Counted from the first letter of the stretch, positions 1-13,039 are shown. The stretch is DNA of 48,329 nucleotides from Bacillus sp. AFS029637 (GCF_002584985.1 NZ_NUPZ01000027.1:1-48329), one strand, 5' to 3'. Notes: generated from the letters alone by a model not told the origin. Numbers and translations: made by a program.

Positions 1-174
1 CATTTGACTCGTGTTTTTTTGTGCTGTTAAACAGTATGTGAAAGAAGTGAAGGTAATACAAACACGTTGCCCAAGAGTAAATCATATTATATAAGAGATT
101 GATGTATATTTTTCTGTAAATTGTTAAGGAATAGAAGTATAAAATATGTCCATTTACGTAGAGGAGGAAGGGAT

Positions 175-354
175 ATGAAATTACAAAGTGAAATATGCAT
201 TGTTTGTGAGACAAAAAGAACAGAAGGTATATATGTGTATAATAATTTGATATGTCATGAATGTGAAAAGGATATGGTGAATACCGAGACGGATGATCCG
301 AAATATATACATTATTTAAAACAACTTCGAAAATTAGAAGTATCATATTTTTAA
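175..354 (+). CDS. csfB: Anti-sigma factor CsfB (Gin)
   Basis: A 59-residue protein with two CxxC pairs (Cys8/Cys11 and Cys27/Cys30), the zinc-ribbon layout of CsfB/Gin. In B. subtilis this family binds and inhibits SigG (and SigE) so that late forespore transcription does not start early. The ATG at 175 is chosen because a strong ribosome site (gaggaggaag) lies just upstream; an upstream TTG in frame at 121 has none. It sits at the left end of the block, next to the yaaO-type gene, as in B. subtilis, but xpaC and yaaN are not between them. An intrinsic terminator follows at once, so it is probably monocistronic. I looked for a SigF promoter in bases 1-174 and found no convincing match. Identification rests on size, cysteines and position. 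Confidence 0.88.
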   Translation: MKLQSEICIVCETKRTEGIYVYNNLICHECEKDMVNTETDDPKYIHYLKQLRKLEVSYF

Positions 355-380
355 ATAGGCATATGCCTATTATTTTTTTT
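354..380 (+). terminator. Intrinsic terminator after csfB
   Basis: AATAGGC/GCCTATT stem around a 4-base ATAT loop, followed by eight consecutive T. It overlaps the csfB stop codon. Confidence 0.8.
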
Positions 381-393
381 GTCTTAATATCTG

Positions 394-399
394 TATAAT
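394..399 (+). promoter_or_regulatory. Possible -10 element for the yaaO-type gene
   Basis: A perfect TATAAT lies 34 bases before the chosen start and just after the csfB terminator. No good -35 hexamer is seen at 16-18 bases, so this is a weak call. Confidence 0.3.
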
Positions 400-432
400 A
401 GATACAGAATGAATAATAAGGAAGAGATATAT

Positions 433-1854
433 ATGAACCAAAATCGTATGCCTTTATATGAGGCGTTAATAGAGTTTAAAGAAAGAGGACCACTATCCTT
501 TCATGTTCCAGGTCATAAGAATGGCGTAAACTTCCCTCAGGAAGCCGCTAGGGAGTTTAAAGATATACTATCCATTGATGTAACCGAACTAACAGGGTTA
601 GATGATTTACATAGTCCGTTTGAATGTATAGAGGAAGCGCAACAATTGTTAACTGCTGTATATGGTGCAAAAAAAAGTTATTTTTTAATTAATGGTTCAA
701 CAGTGGGAAATCTAGCAATGATTTTTTCTTGTTGCGGTGAGCATGATATTGTTCTTGTACAAAGAAATTGTCATAAATCAATCATTAATGGGTTAAAACT
801 AGCCGGCGCGAATCCGATTTTTCTAGATCCGTGGATTGATGAGGCGTATAACGTACCAGTAGGAATTCATGATGAAATTATTAAGGAAGCAATCAAACAA
901 TATCCCAATGCTAAAGCCCTTATTTTAACGCATCCTAATTATTATGGTATGGGGATAGATTTAGAGGTAAGTATCGCTTATGCACATGCACATAAAATCC
1001 CTGTTTTAGTAGACGAAGCTCATGGAGCACACTTTTGCCTAGGAGAACCATTTCCAAAGTCAGCGTTAGAATATGGTGCAGATATTGTAGTTCATTCTGC
1101 ACATAAAACATTACCTGCGATGACAATGGGCTCCTATTTACATGTAAATAGTCATTTAGTGAATGAAGAAAGAATTTCTACTTATTTGAGTATGCTACAA
1201 TCTAGTAGTCCGTCATATCCAATTATGGCTTCTCTCGATATAGCGCGCTTTACACTAGCGAATATAAAAGAAAAAGGTCACGATGAAATTGTCGAGTTTT
1301 TATGGAGATTTAAAAAGGGATTGGGCTCGATTCCGCAAATAGCTGTTTTACAATATCCGTTGCAAGATGATTTAAAGGTTACTGTACAAACTCGTTGTCA
1401 GTTATCGGGATATGAATTACAGTCTTTATTCGAAAAGGCAGGAATATATACAGAAATGGCTGATCCATATAATGTCCTATTTATTTTACCTCTGCAAGTA
1501 AATGAGGAGTACATAAAGGCTATAGAGATAATCCGAATAGCATTGGAATATTATGAGATGAAAGACAAGAGCGAATCAATTCGTTATACTTATAAAAGAG
1601 AATTTTCTCCTTTACCGTATACGTATAAGCAACTAGAAGGATACAAAACAAAAGTAGTGCCTATAGAAGAAGCGGTTGGGATGATAGCAGCAGAAATGGT
1701 AATTCCGTATCCACCTGGAATTCCATTGATTATGTATGGTGAAAGAATTACTTCAGAACATAAAGAGAAAATTATATATTTAGAGAACACAGGAGCTCGT
1801 TTTCAGGGGAGCACGAAAGATATGAAAGTGTATGATATAGAAAGTAGGTTTTAG
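433..1854 (+). CDS. yaaO: Orn/Lys/Arg decarboxylase family protein (YaaO-like)
   Basis: A 473-residue PLP-dependent fold-type I enzyme of the ornithine/lysine/arginine decarboxylase class. The PLP-binding lysine is Lys225 in SAHKTLPAM, with the cofactor-contacting DEAHGAH at 194-200 and an N-terminal HVPGHKNG motif typical of the family. The start at 433 is preferred to an ATG at 409 because aaggaagag lies 7 bases upstream; the length then fits B. subtilis YaaO (about 480). The real substrate cannot be read from sequence. Family members are often labelled lysine or arginine decarboxylase, and the genomic link to tmk says nothing about the substrate. One base separates its stop codon from the tmk start, so the two are probably cotranscribed. 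Confidence 0.9.
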   Translation: MNQNRMPLYEALIEFKERGPLSFHVPGHKNGVNFPQEAAREFKDILSIDVTELTGLDDLHSPFECIEEAQQLLTAVYGAKKSYFLINGSTVGNLAMIFSCCGEHDIVLVQRNCHKSIINGLKLAGANPIFLDPWIDEAYNVPVGIHDEIIKEAIKQYPNAKALILTHPNYYGMGIDLEVSIAYAHAHKIPVLVDEAHGAHFCLGEPFPKSALEYGADIVVHSAHKTLPAMTMGSYLHVNSHLVNEERISTYLSMLQSSSPSYPIMASLDIARFTLANIKEKGHDEIVEFLWRFKKGLGSIPQIAVLQYPLQDDLKVTVQTRCQLSGYELQSLFEKAGIYTEMADPYNVLFILPLQVNEEYIKAIEIIRIALEYYEMKDKSESIRYTYKREFSPLPYTYKQLEGYKTKVVPIEEAVGMIAAEMVIPYPPGIPLIMYGERITSEHKEKIIYLENTGARFQGSTKDMKVYDIESRF

Positions 1855-1855
1855 G

Positions 1856-2482
1856 ATGAAGGGATTATTTGTAACAATTGAGGGGCCAGAAGGTTCGGGT
1901 AAAACAACGTTAATTAAAAGATTATTACCGTACTTTGAGCAAAAAGAGCAAAAGGTAATGGCGACGAGAGAACCAGGTGGTATTGCAATTTCTGAAGATA
2001 TTAGAACGATTTTACATAAAAAAGAATATACGATGATGGAAGCACGTACAGAGGCGCTGCTGTATGCTGCTGCACGCAGACAGCATTTAGTGGAAAAAGT
2101 TATGCCCGCACTTAATGAGAATTATCTTGTGTTATGTGATCGTTTTATAGATAGTTCTTTAGCTTATCAAGGCTATGCAAGAGGATTAGGCATGGATAAA
2201 GTATTTGAAATCAATCGTTTCGCAACAGAAGACTGTATGCCTAGTTTAACAATTTACTTAGATATTGAACCAGAGGTTGGTTTAGCACGTATTGAAAAAG
2301 ATGCAGGTCGCGAAGTAAACCGATTAGATATGGAAGATATCTCTTTCCATAAACGTGTGCGTGAAGGATATTTACAAGTTGTAGAGCGTTTCTCTGATCG
2401 TATTGTATTAGTAAATGCCGATCAACCGATGGAAAAACTTATAGAAGAAGTTGTTCAGATTATAGAAAAGAAATTGTTATAA
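1856..2482 (+). CDS. tmk: Thymidylate kinase
   Basis: A 208-residue kinase that phosphorylates dTMP to dTDP in cytosolic dTTP synthesis. The P-loop GPEGSGKTT is at residues 10-18, followed by a TREPGG motif and the family signature [12 protein letters not shown]. Length is normal. The start lies one base after the preceding stop codon. In B. subtilis yaaQ (darA, a c-di-AMP receptor) and yaaR sit between tmk and holB; here only 35 bases separate tmk from holB and neither gene is present. Confidence 0.97.
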   Translation: MKGLFVTIEGPEGSGKTTLIKRLLPYFEQKEQKVMATREPGGIAISEDIRTILHKKEYTMMEARTEALLYAAARRQHLVEKVMPALNENYLVLCDRFIDSSLAYQGYARGLGMDKVFEINRFATEDCMPSLTIYLDIEPEVGLARIEKDAGREVNRLDMEDISFHKRVREGYLQVVERFSDRIVLVNADQPMEKLIEEVVQIIEKKLL

Positions 2483-2517
2483 TAGAGGGAAAGAATGAAA
2501 TAAGTGAGGTATGCATT

Positions 2518-3497
2518 ATGACGAAGACGTGGGAGCAGCTTTCTGCTATACAACCCATCGGTGTAAAAATGTTGATGAATAGCATTGCAAAAGAGCGTAT
2601 ATCCCACGCTTACTTGTTAGAGGGAGGGAAAGGGACAGGAAAATTTGCAACAGCAATTCAAATGGCCAAGAGTTTTCTCTGTTCTCAAAGGAATGGGGTA
2701 GAACCCTGTCATGTATGTACAAATTGCAAGCGAATTGATTCAGGTAACCACCCGAACTTACATATTGTAAAACCAGACGGATTATCTATTAAGAAGCAGC
2801 AAATTCATGATTTACAAGAAGAGTTTTCAAAAACAGGATTAGAGGCAAATAAAAAAGTATATATTATTGAGCATGCAGATCGTATGACGGCAAATGCGGC
2901 GAATACACTTTTAAAATTTTTAGAAGAACCAAGTAGCGATACAACAGCTATTTTACTTACTGAACAAAGTCATCAAATTTTAAATACGATTTTATCTCGT
3001 TGTCAAGTTGTTACATTTAGACCGTTACCTACAGAATCTTTAATTAGAAGATTACAGGATGAAGGGATTACAGCATCTTTAGCGACCCTTGCTGCGCAAC
3101 TCACGAATAGTTTTGAAGAAGCTTTAGCTTTGTGTAACGATGAATGGTTTGCACAAGGACGAACTTTAGTGATAAAATTATGTGAAGCGCTCGAAAAAGA
3201 TAAAGCCTCTATTTTTTTTGTACAAGAAAAATGGGGAAAACACTTTGGAGAGAAAGAGCAATTACAGCAAGGTTTAGATATGTTACTCCTTATTTATAAG
3301 GATTTATTATATGTTCAACTTGGAGAAGAAGATCGTCTTGTTTTTCATGAGCAGAAAGAGATGTTTGAATCTTTCTCTTATGCTCAGAAGCGCATTGTAT
3401 CAGCTCTCTTTAATATATTAGAGGCAAAAAATAGAATCAACGCTAATGTAAATGCGCAGCTTGTGTTCGAACAGTTAGTGTTGCGGTTGCAGGAGGG

Positions 3498-3501
<4 letters not shown>
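2518..3501 (+). CDS. holB: DNA polymerase III delta' subunit
   Basis: A 327-residue clamp-loader AAA+ subunit. It works with DnaX and HolA to place the beta clamp at replication forks. The P-loop region is degenerate (GGKGTGKF, about residues 36-43), a zinc module carries Cys55, Cys64, Cys67 and Cys70, and the SRC motif follows in LSRCQ. Length matches the B. subtilis protein. The ATG at 2518 has a gtgagg site upstream. Its stop overlaps the start of ricT by 4 bases (ATGA), which suggests translational coupling. Confidence 0.95.
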
Positions 3502-4699
<1,198 letters not shown>

Positions 4700-4737
4700 A
4701 ATTACCTTTCCAATTATAATTGGAAAGGTAATTTTTT
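4700..4737 (+). terminator. Intrinsic terminator after yabA
   Basis: A perfect 17-bp inverted repeat (arms 4700-4716 and 4717-4733) ending in six T. The central bases would form the loop. Confidence 0.9.
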
Positions 4738-4819
4738 ATACATGAGAATAAAATGAAATTTATTTTATATTAGTAGAAGATCCAATAGGGTAGGTTAAGG
4801 GTAAGAGAAGGAGTAATAT

Positions 4820-5560
4820 ATGAATTTATATGAAGATGAACGTTTAGATTATTTATTAGCGCAAGATATGAAGATTGTACAAAGTCCATCAGTATTTAAT
4901 TTTTCTTTGGATGCTGTTTTGCTGGCGGATTTTGCTTGGGTGCCAATTCAAAAGGGTAATTTACTTGATTTGTGTACAGGTAACGCAGTTGTCCCCCTTT
5001 TATTAAGTACAAGAACAAAAGGGAATATTACAGGCGTGGAAATTCAAGAACGTTTATACGATATGGGAATAAGAAGTGTTCAGTACAATAAGTTAGAAGA
5101 AAGAATTCATTTAATACATGGAGATTTAAAAGATATGCCGGAGAAACTTGAACGTCATCAATATGATGTTGTTACATGTAATCCTCCTTATTTCAAAACA
5201 CCTCAAACTTCCGAGAAAAATATAAATGAACATTTAGCGATAGCTCGTCATGAAATTATGTGTACATTAGAGGATGTTGTATCTGCAAGTAGTCAGTTAG
5301 TAAAACAAGGCGGGAAAGTAGCGTTTGTACATCGCCCAGGTCGTTTACTAGATATTGTTACATTAATGCGCAAATACAAAATTGAACCAAAACGTGTACG
5401 ATTCGTGTATCCTAAGGCAGGGAAAGAAGCAAACACATTGTTAATTGAAGGAATTAAGGATGGAAATGCAGATTTAAAAATCTTACCACCTCTTTTTGTA
5501 TATGAAGAAAATAATGAATATACAAAGGAGATGCGTTCAATTTTATATGGAGAAGAATAA
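4820..5560 (+). CDS. yabB: tRNA(Val) m6A37-type methyltransferase (YabB/TrmN6)
   Basis: A 246-residue class I SAM-dependent methyltransferase. The SAM-binding motif [14 protein letters not shown] is at residues 49-62 and the adenine-N6 catalytic motif NPPY at 121-124. It belongs to the TrmN6/YfiC family, which methylates A37 of tRNA(Val); the exact tRNA target here is inferred. An aaggag site precedes the ATG. The 3' end overlaps yazA by 14 bases, and rsmI follows, giving a three-gene RNA-modification unit. Confidence 0.9.
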   Translation: MNLYEDERLDYLLAQDMKIVQSPSVFNFSLDAVLLADFAWVPIQKGNLLDLCTGNAVVPLLLSTRTKGNITGVEIQERLYDMGIRSVQYNKLEERIHLIHGDLKDMPEKLERHQYDVVTCNPPYFKTPQTSEKNINEHLAIARHEIMCTLEDVVSASSQLVKQGGKVAFVHRPGRLLDIVTLMRKYKIEPKRVRFVYPKAGKEANTLLIEGIKDGNADLKILPPLFVYEENNEYTKEMRSILYGEE

Positions 5561-5837
5561 GCATTGTTTTTATGTGGTGGAGTGCTCTGATGGAAGTTAT
5601 TATGCCGGATATACAAATCATATAGAGAAGCGAATTCAGACTCATAATAGCGGAAAAGGGGCTAGGTATACACGAGCTAGACTTCCTGTTGTTTTAAAAT
5701 ATGTAGAGGACCACGAAGATAAGCGCACGGCTATGCAAGCGGAGTATTATTTTAAGCAATTAAATAGAAAACAAAAAGAAGAATATATGCAAAAAGGAGA
5801 ACGTTATGTGGCAACAAAAAAGCTTTCAGCAAAATGA
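5547..5837 (+). CDS. yazA: GIY-YIG domain protein YazA
   Basis: A 96-residue protein that is nearly all GIY-YIG nuclease domain ([17 protein letters not shown] near the N-terminus, [13 protein letters not shown] after it). The small stand-alone UPF0213 members have no settled role; a structure-specific DNA nuclease activity is an inference from the fold. The ATG at 5547 lies inside the 3' end of yabB and matches the B. subtilis start. The ribosome site aaaggag is 16 bases away, so translation may depend on coupling. The 3' end overlaps rsmI by 32 bases. Confidence 0.9.
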   Translation: MEKNKHCFYVVECSDGSYYAGYTNHIEKRIQTHNSGKGARYTRARLPVVLKYVEDHEDKRTAMQAEYYFKQLNRKQKEEYMQKGERYVATKKLSAK

Positions 5838-6681
5838 AAAAGGAATGTTATATCTAGTACCGACTCCAATTGGAAATTTAGAAGATATGACATTTCGTGC
5901 AATCCGCATTTTAAAAGAGGCAGATGTTATTGCAGCGGAAGATACAAGGCAAACGAAGAAGCTTTGCAATTACTTTGAAATTGAAACACCGGTTATGAGC
6001 TATCATGAGCATAATAAGGAAGTAAGTGGACGTAAAATTTTAGATAAATTGGAAGAGGGCAAGACTGTAGCTATCGTAAGTGATGCTGGTATGCCGTGTA
6101 TTTCCGATCCAGGCTATGATATTGTTGTCGAGGCAGTAGCTGAGCAATATCACGTAATTCCGCTTCCTGGGGCAAATGCAGCTCTTACAGCATTAATTGC
6201 ATCAGGCCTAGAAACAAAACAGTTTTATTTCTATGGTTTTTTACAAAGAAACAAAAAGGAAAGAAAACTGGAGTTAGAAAAGCTTCGATATGTACAAACT
6301 ACAATGATGTTTTATGAGGCTCCTCACCGCCTGGATGATACTTTAATCTCCATGCAAGAAGTATTGGGGAATAGAGAAATTGTATTATGTCGAGAGTTAA
6401 CGAAGAAATTCGAGGAATTTATCCGAGGAACAGTCGAAGAAGCAATTGAGTGGACGAAACAAAATGAAGTTCGTGGTGAGTTTTGTATTTTAGTAGCTGG
6501 TTCAACGGAAGAACCTGTGGCAGAAGAACAGTGGTGGGAATCTATTTCAGTATACGATCATATTGAACATTATATAAATGAAAAAGATATGAATTCAAAA
6601 GAGGCGATTAAAACAGTCGCTAAAGATCGAGATTTGTCGAAACGCGATGTATATCAAATCTATCATGTCGATAAAAAATAA
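5806..6681 (+). CDS. rsmI: 16S rRNA C1402 2'-O-methyltransferase
   Basis: A 291-residue tetrapyrrole-methylase-fold enzyme that 2'-O-methylates C1402 in the 30S decoding centre. Family motifs are present in order: PTPIGNLEDMT, AAEDTRQTKKL, SDAGMPCISDPG and PGANAALTAL. The ATG at 5806 has aaggag 6-7 bases upstream. It ends against abrB on the other strand, with a shared terminator between them. Confidence 0.95.
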   Translation: MWQQKSFQQNEKGMLYLVPTPIGNLEDMTFRAIRILKEADVIAAEDTRQTKKLCNYFEIETPVMSYHEHNKEVSGRKILDKLEEGKTVAIVSDAGMPCISDPGYDIVVEAVAEQYHVIPLPGANAALTALIASGLETKQFYFYGFLQRNKKERKLELEKLRYVQTTMMFYEAPHRLDDTLISMQEVLGNREIVLCRELTKKFEEFIRGTVEEAIEWTKQNEVRGEFCILVAGSTEEPVAEEQWWESISVYDHIEHYINEKDMNSKEAIKTVAKDRDLSKRDVYQIYHVDKK

Positions 6682-6708
6682 GCTTCTCATAATTGAGAAG
6701 CTTATTTT
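6677..6708. terminator. Bidirectional terminator between rsmI and abrB
   Basis: A 13-bp stem (AATAAGCTTCTCA/TGAGAAGCTTATT) with a TAAT loop. A-rich sequence on the left gives a U-tract for the minus-strand abrB transcript; TTATTTT on the right serves rsmI. It overlaps both stop codons. Confidence 0.85.
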
Positions 6709-6986
6709 GCTGTTTCGATATAATCTTGAAGCTCGTTTAAGATTTGCTCAGCGCCTTCTTTGCTTAAGATAATTTTACCTTCAGCTAAAGATAGGTTACC
6801 ATCAGATACTTCACCAGTTACTTGGCAAGTCATGTTTGGCTTATATTTTTTTAAGATGATTTTCTCATCATCAACGTAGATTTCAAGTGCATCCTTTTCT
6901 GCAATACCTAAAGTACGGCGTAATTCGATTGGAATTACTACACGACCTAATTCATCAACTTTACGAACGATACCAGTAGATTTCAT
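6702..6986 (-). CDS. abrB: Transition-state regulator AbrB
   Basis: A 94-residue DNA-binding protein. The N-terminal swapped-hairpin domain (GIVRKVDELGRVVIPIEL then RRTLGI) is diagnostic of AbrB, and the C-terminal half is the multimerisation region. AbrB represses many stationary-phase genes during growth. The start at 6986 is preferred because aggaggaaaagaatt precedes it; a longer frame upstream has no ribosome site and would run through the operator. Promoter and Spo0A boxes are visible upstream. It is the only confident minus-strand gene in the window, and its N-terminal domain is a close paralogue of SpoVT at 24097. Confidence 0.97.
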   Translation of the reverse strand: MKSTGIVRKVDELGRVVIPIELRRTLGIAEKDALEIYVDDEKIILKKYKPNMTCQVTGEVSDGNLSLAEGKIILSKEGAEQILNELQDYIETAK

Positions 6987-7038
6987 AATTCTTTTCCTCC
7001 TAAAGAAATAGTTTATAAGTTTCGAGTCTATTTTTAGA

Positions 7039-7055
7039 TTCGTCATTTTTCGACA
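7039..7055 (-). promoter_or_regulatory. Tandem Spo0A boxes in the abrB leader
   Basis: Read on the minus strand, TGTCGAA (7055-7049) and TGACGAA (7045-7039) are spaced 10 bp apart, one exact and one near-exact Spo0A box. They lie roughly 10-30 bases downstream of the expected transcription start. This is the same arrangement as the B. subtilis abrB operator, where Spo0A~P blocks transcription. Confidence 0.88.
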
Positions 7056-7072
7056 AAATACCCTATGGACAT

Positions 7073-7101
7073 ATGATACCAATCATTTACATTTCCGTCA
7101 A
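7073..7101 (-). promoter_or_regulatory. abrB SigA promoter
   Basis: On the minus strand the -35 is TTGACG (7101-7096) and the -10 is TATCAT (7078-7073), with a 17-bp spacer. The expected start is near 7066, upstream of the Spo0A boxes. Confidence 0.85.
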
Positions 7102-7271
7102 TTCTTAAATTCTATATTTTTTAAAAAGATTTATAGATTTCTTACTTCTTATATATAATAGAATGGGAGTAATTTCTACAATTATTTCACTTTATTTTCC
7201 GAAAAGTTTATACATTATATGTGAAGAGTGTATATTTTTTTGAAATATGAGTAATAGATGATACATATATT

Positions 7272-7431
7272 GAGCATCAGCTCGTTACTATGCCATTATT
7301 TTCGAATAGTAAGACTTGCACCTTAAAAGTAGGCTGGAGCAAAGAAGTTAAGTGAGTGCTTTGCTGTTAGTAAAAGCCTAATTGGTGAAAGGAAATGATC
7401 AGCCGGAGATGAACAAACCCCTTACTGATTA
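7272..7431 (+). ncRNA. Candidate structured RNA / metS leader element (unidentified)
   Basis: Five mutually compatible helices can be drawn by eye. They are GAGC/GCTC (7272-7283), TTACTAT/ATAGTAA (7285-7312), CACC/GGTG (7319-7387) enclosing TAGGCT/AGCCTA (7330-7380) and AGCAAAG/CTTTGCT (7338-7365), and TGATCAG/CTGATTA (7396-7431). The two 7-bp hairpins each have a 14-base loop. I do not recognise a known riboswitch: the T-box core (GGGTGG followed by ACCGCG), the S-box core and the L-box core are all absent. No clear U-tract terminator follows. It could be a metS leader, a separate small RNA, or a small repeat element. Strand is assumed from the metS context. Confidence 0.4.
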
Positions 7432-7435
7432 AAGT

Positions 7436-7465
7436 TTCACTTTATATATGAGTTTTTGATATACT
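7436..7465 (+). promoter_or_regulatory. Possible metS SigA promoter
   Basis: TTCACT, an 18-bp spacer, then TATACT. The start would fall near 7472, about 35 bases before the metS ATG. If real, the structured segment upstream is not part of this transcript. Confidence 0.35.
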
Positions 7466-7473
7466 GTTTATAA

Positions 7474-9489
<2,016 letters not shown>

Positions 9490-9499
9490 TTAAGACAAG

Positions 9500-9550
9500 A
9501 AAAGAGATGTTTCACGTGTAACATGTGTGAAGCGTCTTTTTTCTTTTTAC
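9500..9550 (+). terminator. Intrinsic terminator after metS
   Basis: AAAAGA...TCTTTT base stem with an internal loop, an upper TTCAC/GTGAA stem, then a long T-rich tail. Confidence 0.65.
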
Positions 9551-9655
9551 ACACTCTATTTTTGCATTTAAATTGTAGTATTGTTATCGTTAAGCTATTA
9601 AAGAGCTTATTTTTGTAGAATAAACTTGATTTCAATATAAAAGGAGTTATGTATT

Positions 9656-10423
9656 ATGTTGTTTGATACACATTCACATTTGAACGCAGAGCAATTTGAA
9701 GAAGATTTACAAGAAGTTATTGCACGAATGAAAGAAGCGGGAGTTACATATACAGTTGTTGTTGGATTTGATGAAGTAACGATAAAAAAAGCAATTGAAT
9801 TAGCGGAAGCCTATGATTTTATTTACGCTGCGGTTGGATGGCATCCTGTGGATGCAATCGACATGACAGAAGAACATTTAGCTTGGTTAGAAGAACTTGC
9901 TTCCCATCCTAAAGTCGTTGCTATTGGAGAAATGGGCCTAGATTATCACTGGGATAAGTCACCAAAGGAAATACAGAAAGAAGTATTCCGTAAACAAATT
10001 GCATTAGCCAAAAAGGTGAAATTACCAATTATTATACATAACCGCGATGCAACTCAAGATATTGTTGATATTCTAGAGGAAGAGAATGCAGCTGAAGTAG
10101 GAGGCATTATGCATTGCTTTAGCGGTAGTGTTGAAGTAGCGCAGCGATGCGTTGATATGAACTTTTTAATTTCTTTGGGTGGGCCAGTTACATTTAAAAA
10201 TGCTAAGAAACCGAAAGAAGTTGCTGTGGAGATCCCACTAGAGAAATTGTTAATTGAGACTGACTGTCCATATTTAACGCCACATCCATTTCGCGGGAAA
10301 CGAAATGAACCGAGCTATGTAAAACTCGTAGCAGAAGAAATTGCGGATTTAAAAGGAATTTCTTATGAAGAGGTAGCAGAAACAACAACAAAGAATGCAA
10401 AAGCCTTATTTGGTGTTGAATAA
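9656..10423 (+). CDS. tatD: TatD-family metal-dependent DNase (YabD)
   Basis: A 255-residue TIM-barrel hydrolase of the TatD family. Metal-binding residues appear in DTHSHL near the N-terminus, GEMGLDYHW, IIHNRDA, MHCFSG and ETDCPYLTP. Family members are 3'-5' exonucleases or general DNases with a role in DNA repair or quality control. An aaggag site precedes the ATG. In B. subtilis yabE follows before rnmV; here only a terminator and about 200 bases of non-coding DNA lie between. Confidence 0.93.
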   Translation: MLFDTHSHLNAEQFEEDLQEVIARMKEAGVTYTVVVGFDEVTIKKAIELAEAYDFIYAAVGWHPVDAIDMTEEHLAWLEELASHPKVVAIGEMGLDYHWDKSPKEIQKEVFRKQIALAKKVKLPIIIHNRDATQDIVDILEEENAAEVGGIMHCFSGSVEVAQRCVDMNFLISLGGPVTFKNAKKPKEVAVEIPLEKLLIETDCPYLTPHPFRGKRNEPSYVKLVAEEIADLKGISYEEVAETTTKNAKALFGVE

Positions 10424-10457
10424 AAAAGAATGGGGAAGCCCATTCTTTTTTATTTTT
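10422..10457 (+). terminator. Intrinsic terminator after tatD
   Basis: AAAAAAGAATGGG/CCCATTCTTTTTT stem with a GAAG tetraloop, then a second T run. Confidence 0.92.
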
Positions 10458-10632
10458 TGAGGAACGAAATAGTAGAGAAAACAAGGGCGAATGAGGAAGT
10501 GTTACAATAAAGAGAGAGAACAAAGTTTTTGCCATTCTATTTTTTAAAATCTAAGAATGGGGAAAATAATAATGGAAAAGTCGTCATTTTTTTGTTTTAC
10601 TAAGTAGAGACGAAACGAGTGTGGAGGCAAGC

Positions 10633-12065
<1,433 letters not shown>

Positions 12066-12071
12066 GAATAT

Positions 12072-12104
12072 AAAAGGGACAGCTCAAGTCGAGCTGTCCC
12101 TTTT
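12072..12104 (+). terminator. Intrinsic terminator after ksgA
   Basis: A perfect 14-bp stem AAAAGGGACAGCTC/GAGCTGTCCCTTTT with an AAGTC loop. Confidence 0.92.
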
Positions 12105-12106
12105 GT

Positions 12107-12135
12107 CACCTTTATGCTCCTAAATTCATACTTTA
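12107..12135 (+). promoter_or_regulatory. SigK-type promoter for yabG
   Basis: CACC (12107-12110), a 16-bp spacer, then CATACTTTA (12127-12135). This fits the SigK consensus (mACm, 16-17 bp, CATAnnnTA). YabG is a SigK-dependent gene in B. subtilis. Confidence 0.72.
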
Positions 12136-12175
12136 AAAACAGGTAAGATGGCCTAATGAGTTTGGGGGTAGGAGA

Positions 12176-13039
12176 ATGGCTTTACATGTTGGAGAATTAG
12201 TGGAACGATATTCTCATAATAGGGATATCCTTTTTCGTATTATAGAAATAAAAGGTGAAACAGCAATATTGTTTGGAGAAGAAATTAGACTTGTAGCAGA
12301 TGCACCACTTGAAGATTTAGTTAGTATAGATCAACGAGAACATAAAAATAGAGTAAAGCGTGAAAAAGAAACGATGGAGCGTACGTACCGTTTATTTCAA
12401 CAAGATTATGTATTGATGAAACAAAGGCATGAACACACTTCAACTGGTGGATACACAAGTGAAGTGAATTATTTTCAAATGCCAGGGCGTGTATTGCATA
12501 TAGATGGAGATCCGTTATACTTGCGCAAGTGCTTAGATTTATATAATAAAATTGGTGTTCCTGTACAAGGTATTCATTGTAAGGAAACAGAGATGCATGA
12601 AAAGGTAGTAGATTTAATCGATCATTTTCGTCCAGACATTTTAGTTATTACAGGCCATGATGCGTATACAAAGTCAAAAGGGGTAAAGGGAGATTTAGCA
12701 GCATATAGGCACTCGAGGCATTTTGTACAGGCTGTTAGAGAAGTGCGAAAAAAATATCCATCATTGGATCAACTCGTTATTTTTGCAGGGGCGTGTCAAT
12801 CGCATTTTGAGGCGTTAATTCGAGCAGGTGCTAACTTCGCTAGTTCTCCATCCAGGATTAATATTCATGCATTAGATCCTGTATATGTGGTTGGTAAAAT
12901 TAGTTTTACTTCATTTATGGAGAGAGTAAACGTATGGGATGTTGTACGTAATACGATTACTGGTGAAAAGGGACTAGGCGGAATTGAAACGAGAGGGATT
13001 TTACGAACTGGGTTACCCTTTCAACATTATGAAGAATAA
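12176..13039 (+). CDS. yabG: Sporulation-specific protease YabG
   Basis: A 287-residue peptidase of the YabG family, made in the mother cell and acting on spore coat proteins during coat maturation. Motifs include ILVITGHDAYTKSKG and a VIFAGACQSHFEAL stretch that carries a cysteine and a histidine likely to be catalytic (inference). Length is close to the B. subtilis protein (290). The ATG at 12176 follows ggaga very closely. It is a single gene between two terminators, with a SigK-type promoter upstream. Confidence 0.93.
   Translation: MALHVGELVERYSHNRDILFRIIEIKGETAILFGEEIRLVADAPLEDLVSIDQREHKNRVKREKETMERTYRLFQQDYVLMKQRHEHTSTGGYTSEVNYFQMPGRVLHIDGDPLYLRKCLDLYNKIGVPVQGIHCKETEMHEKVVDLIDHFRPDILVITGHDAYTKSKGVKGDLAAYRHSRHFVQAVREVRKKYPSLDQLVIFAGACQSHFEALIRAGANFASSPSRINIHALDPVYVVGKISFTSFMERVNVWDVVRNTITGEKGLGGIETRGILRTGLPFQHYEE

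Noticed and set aside
1-174. SigF promoter for csfB
   Set aside because: Several partial matches were tried, but none had both boxes at an acceptable spacing.
7272-7431. T-box leader for metS
   Set aside because: Many synthetase genes have T-boxes, but the conserved T-box core and the antiterminator/terminator pair are absent; listed as unidentified structure instead.
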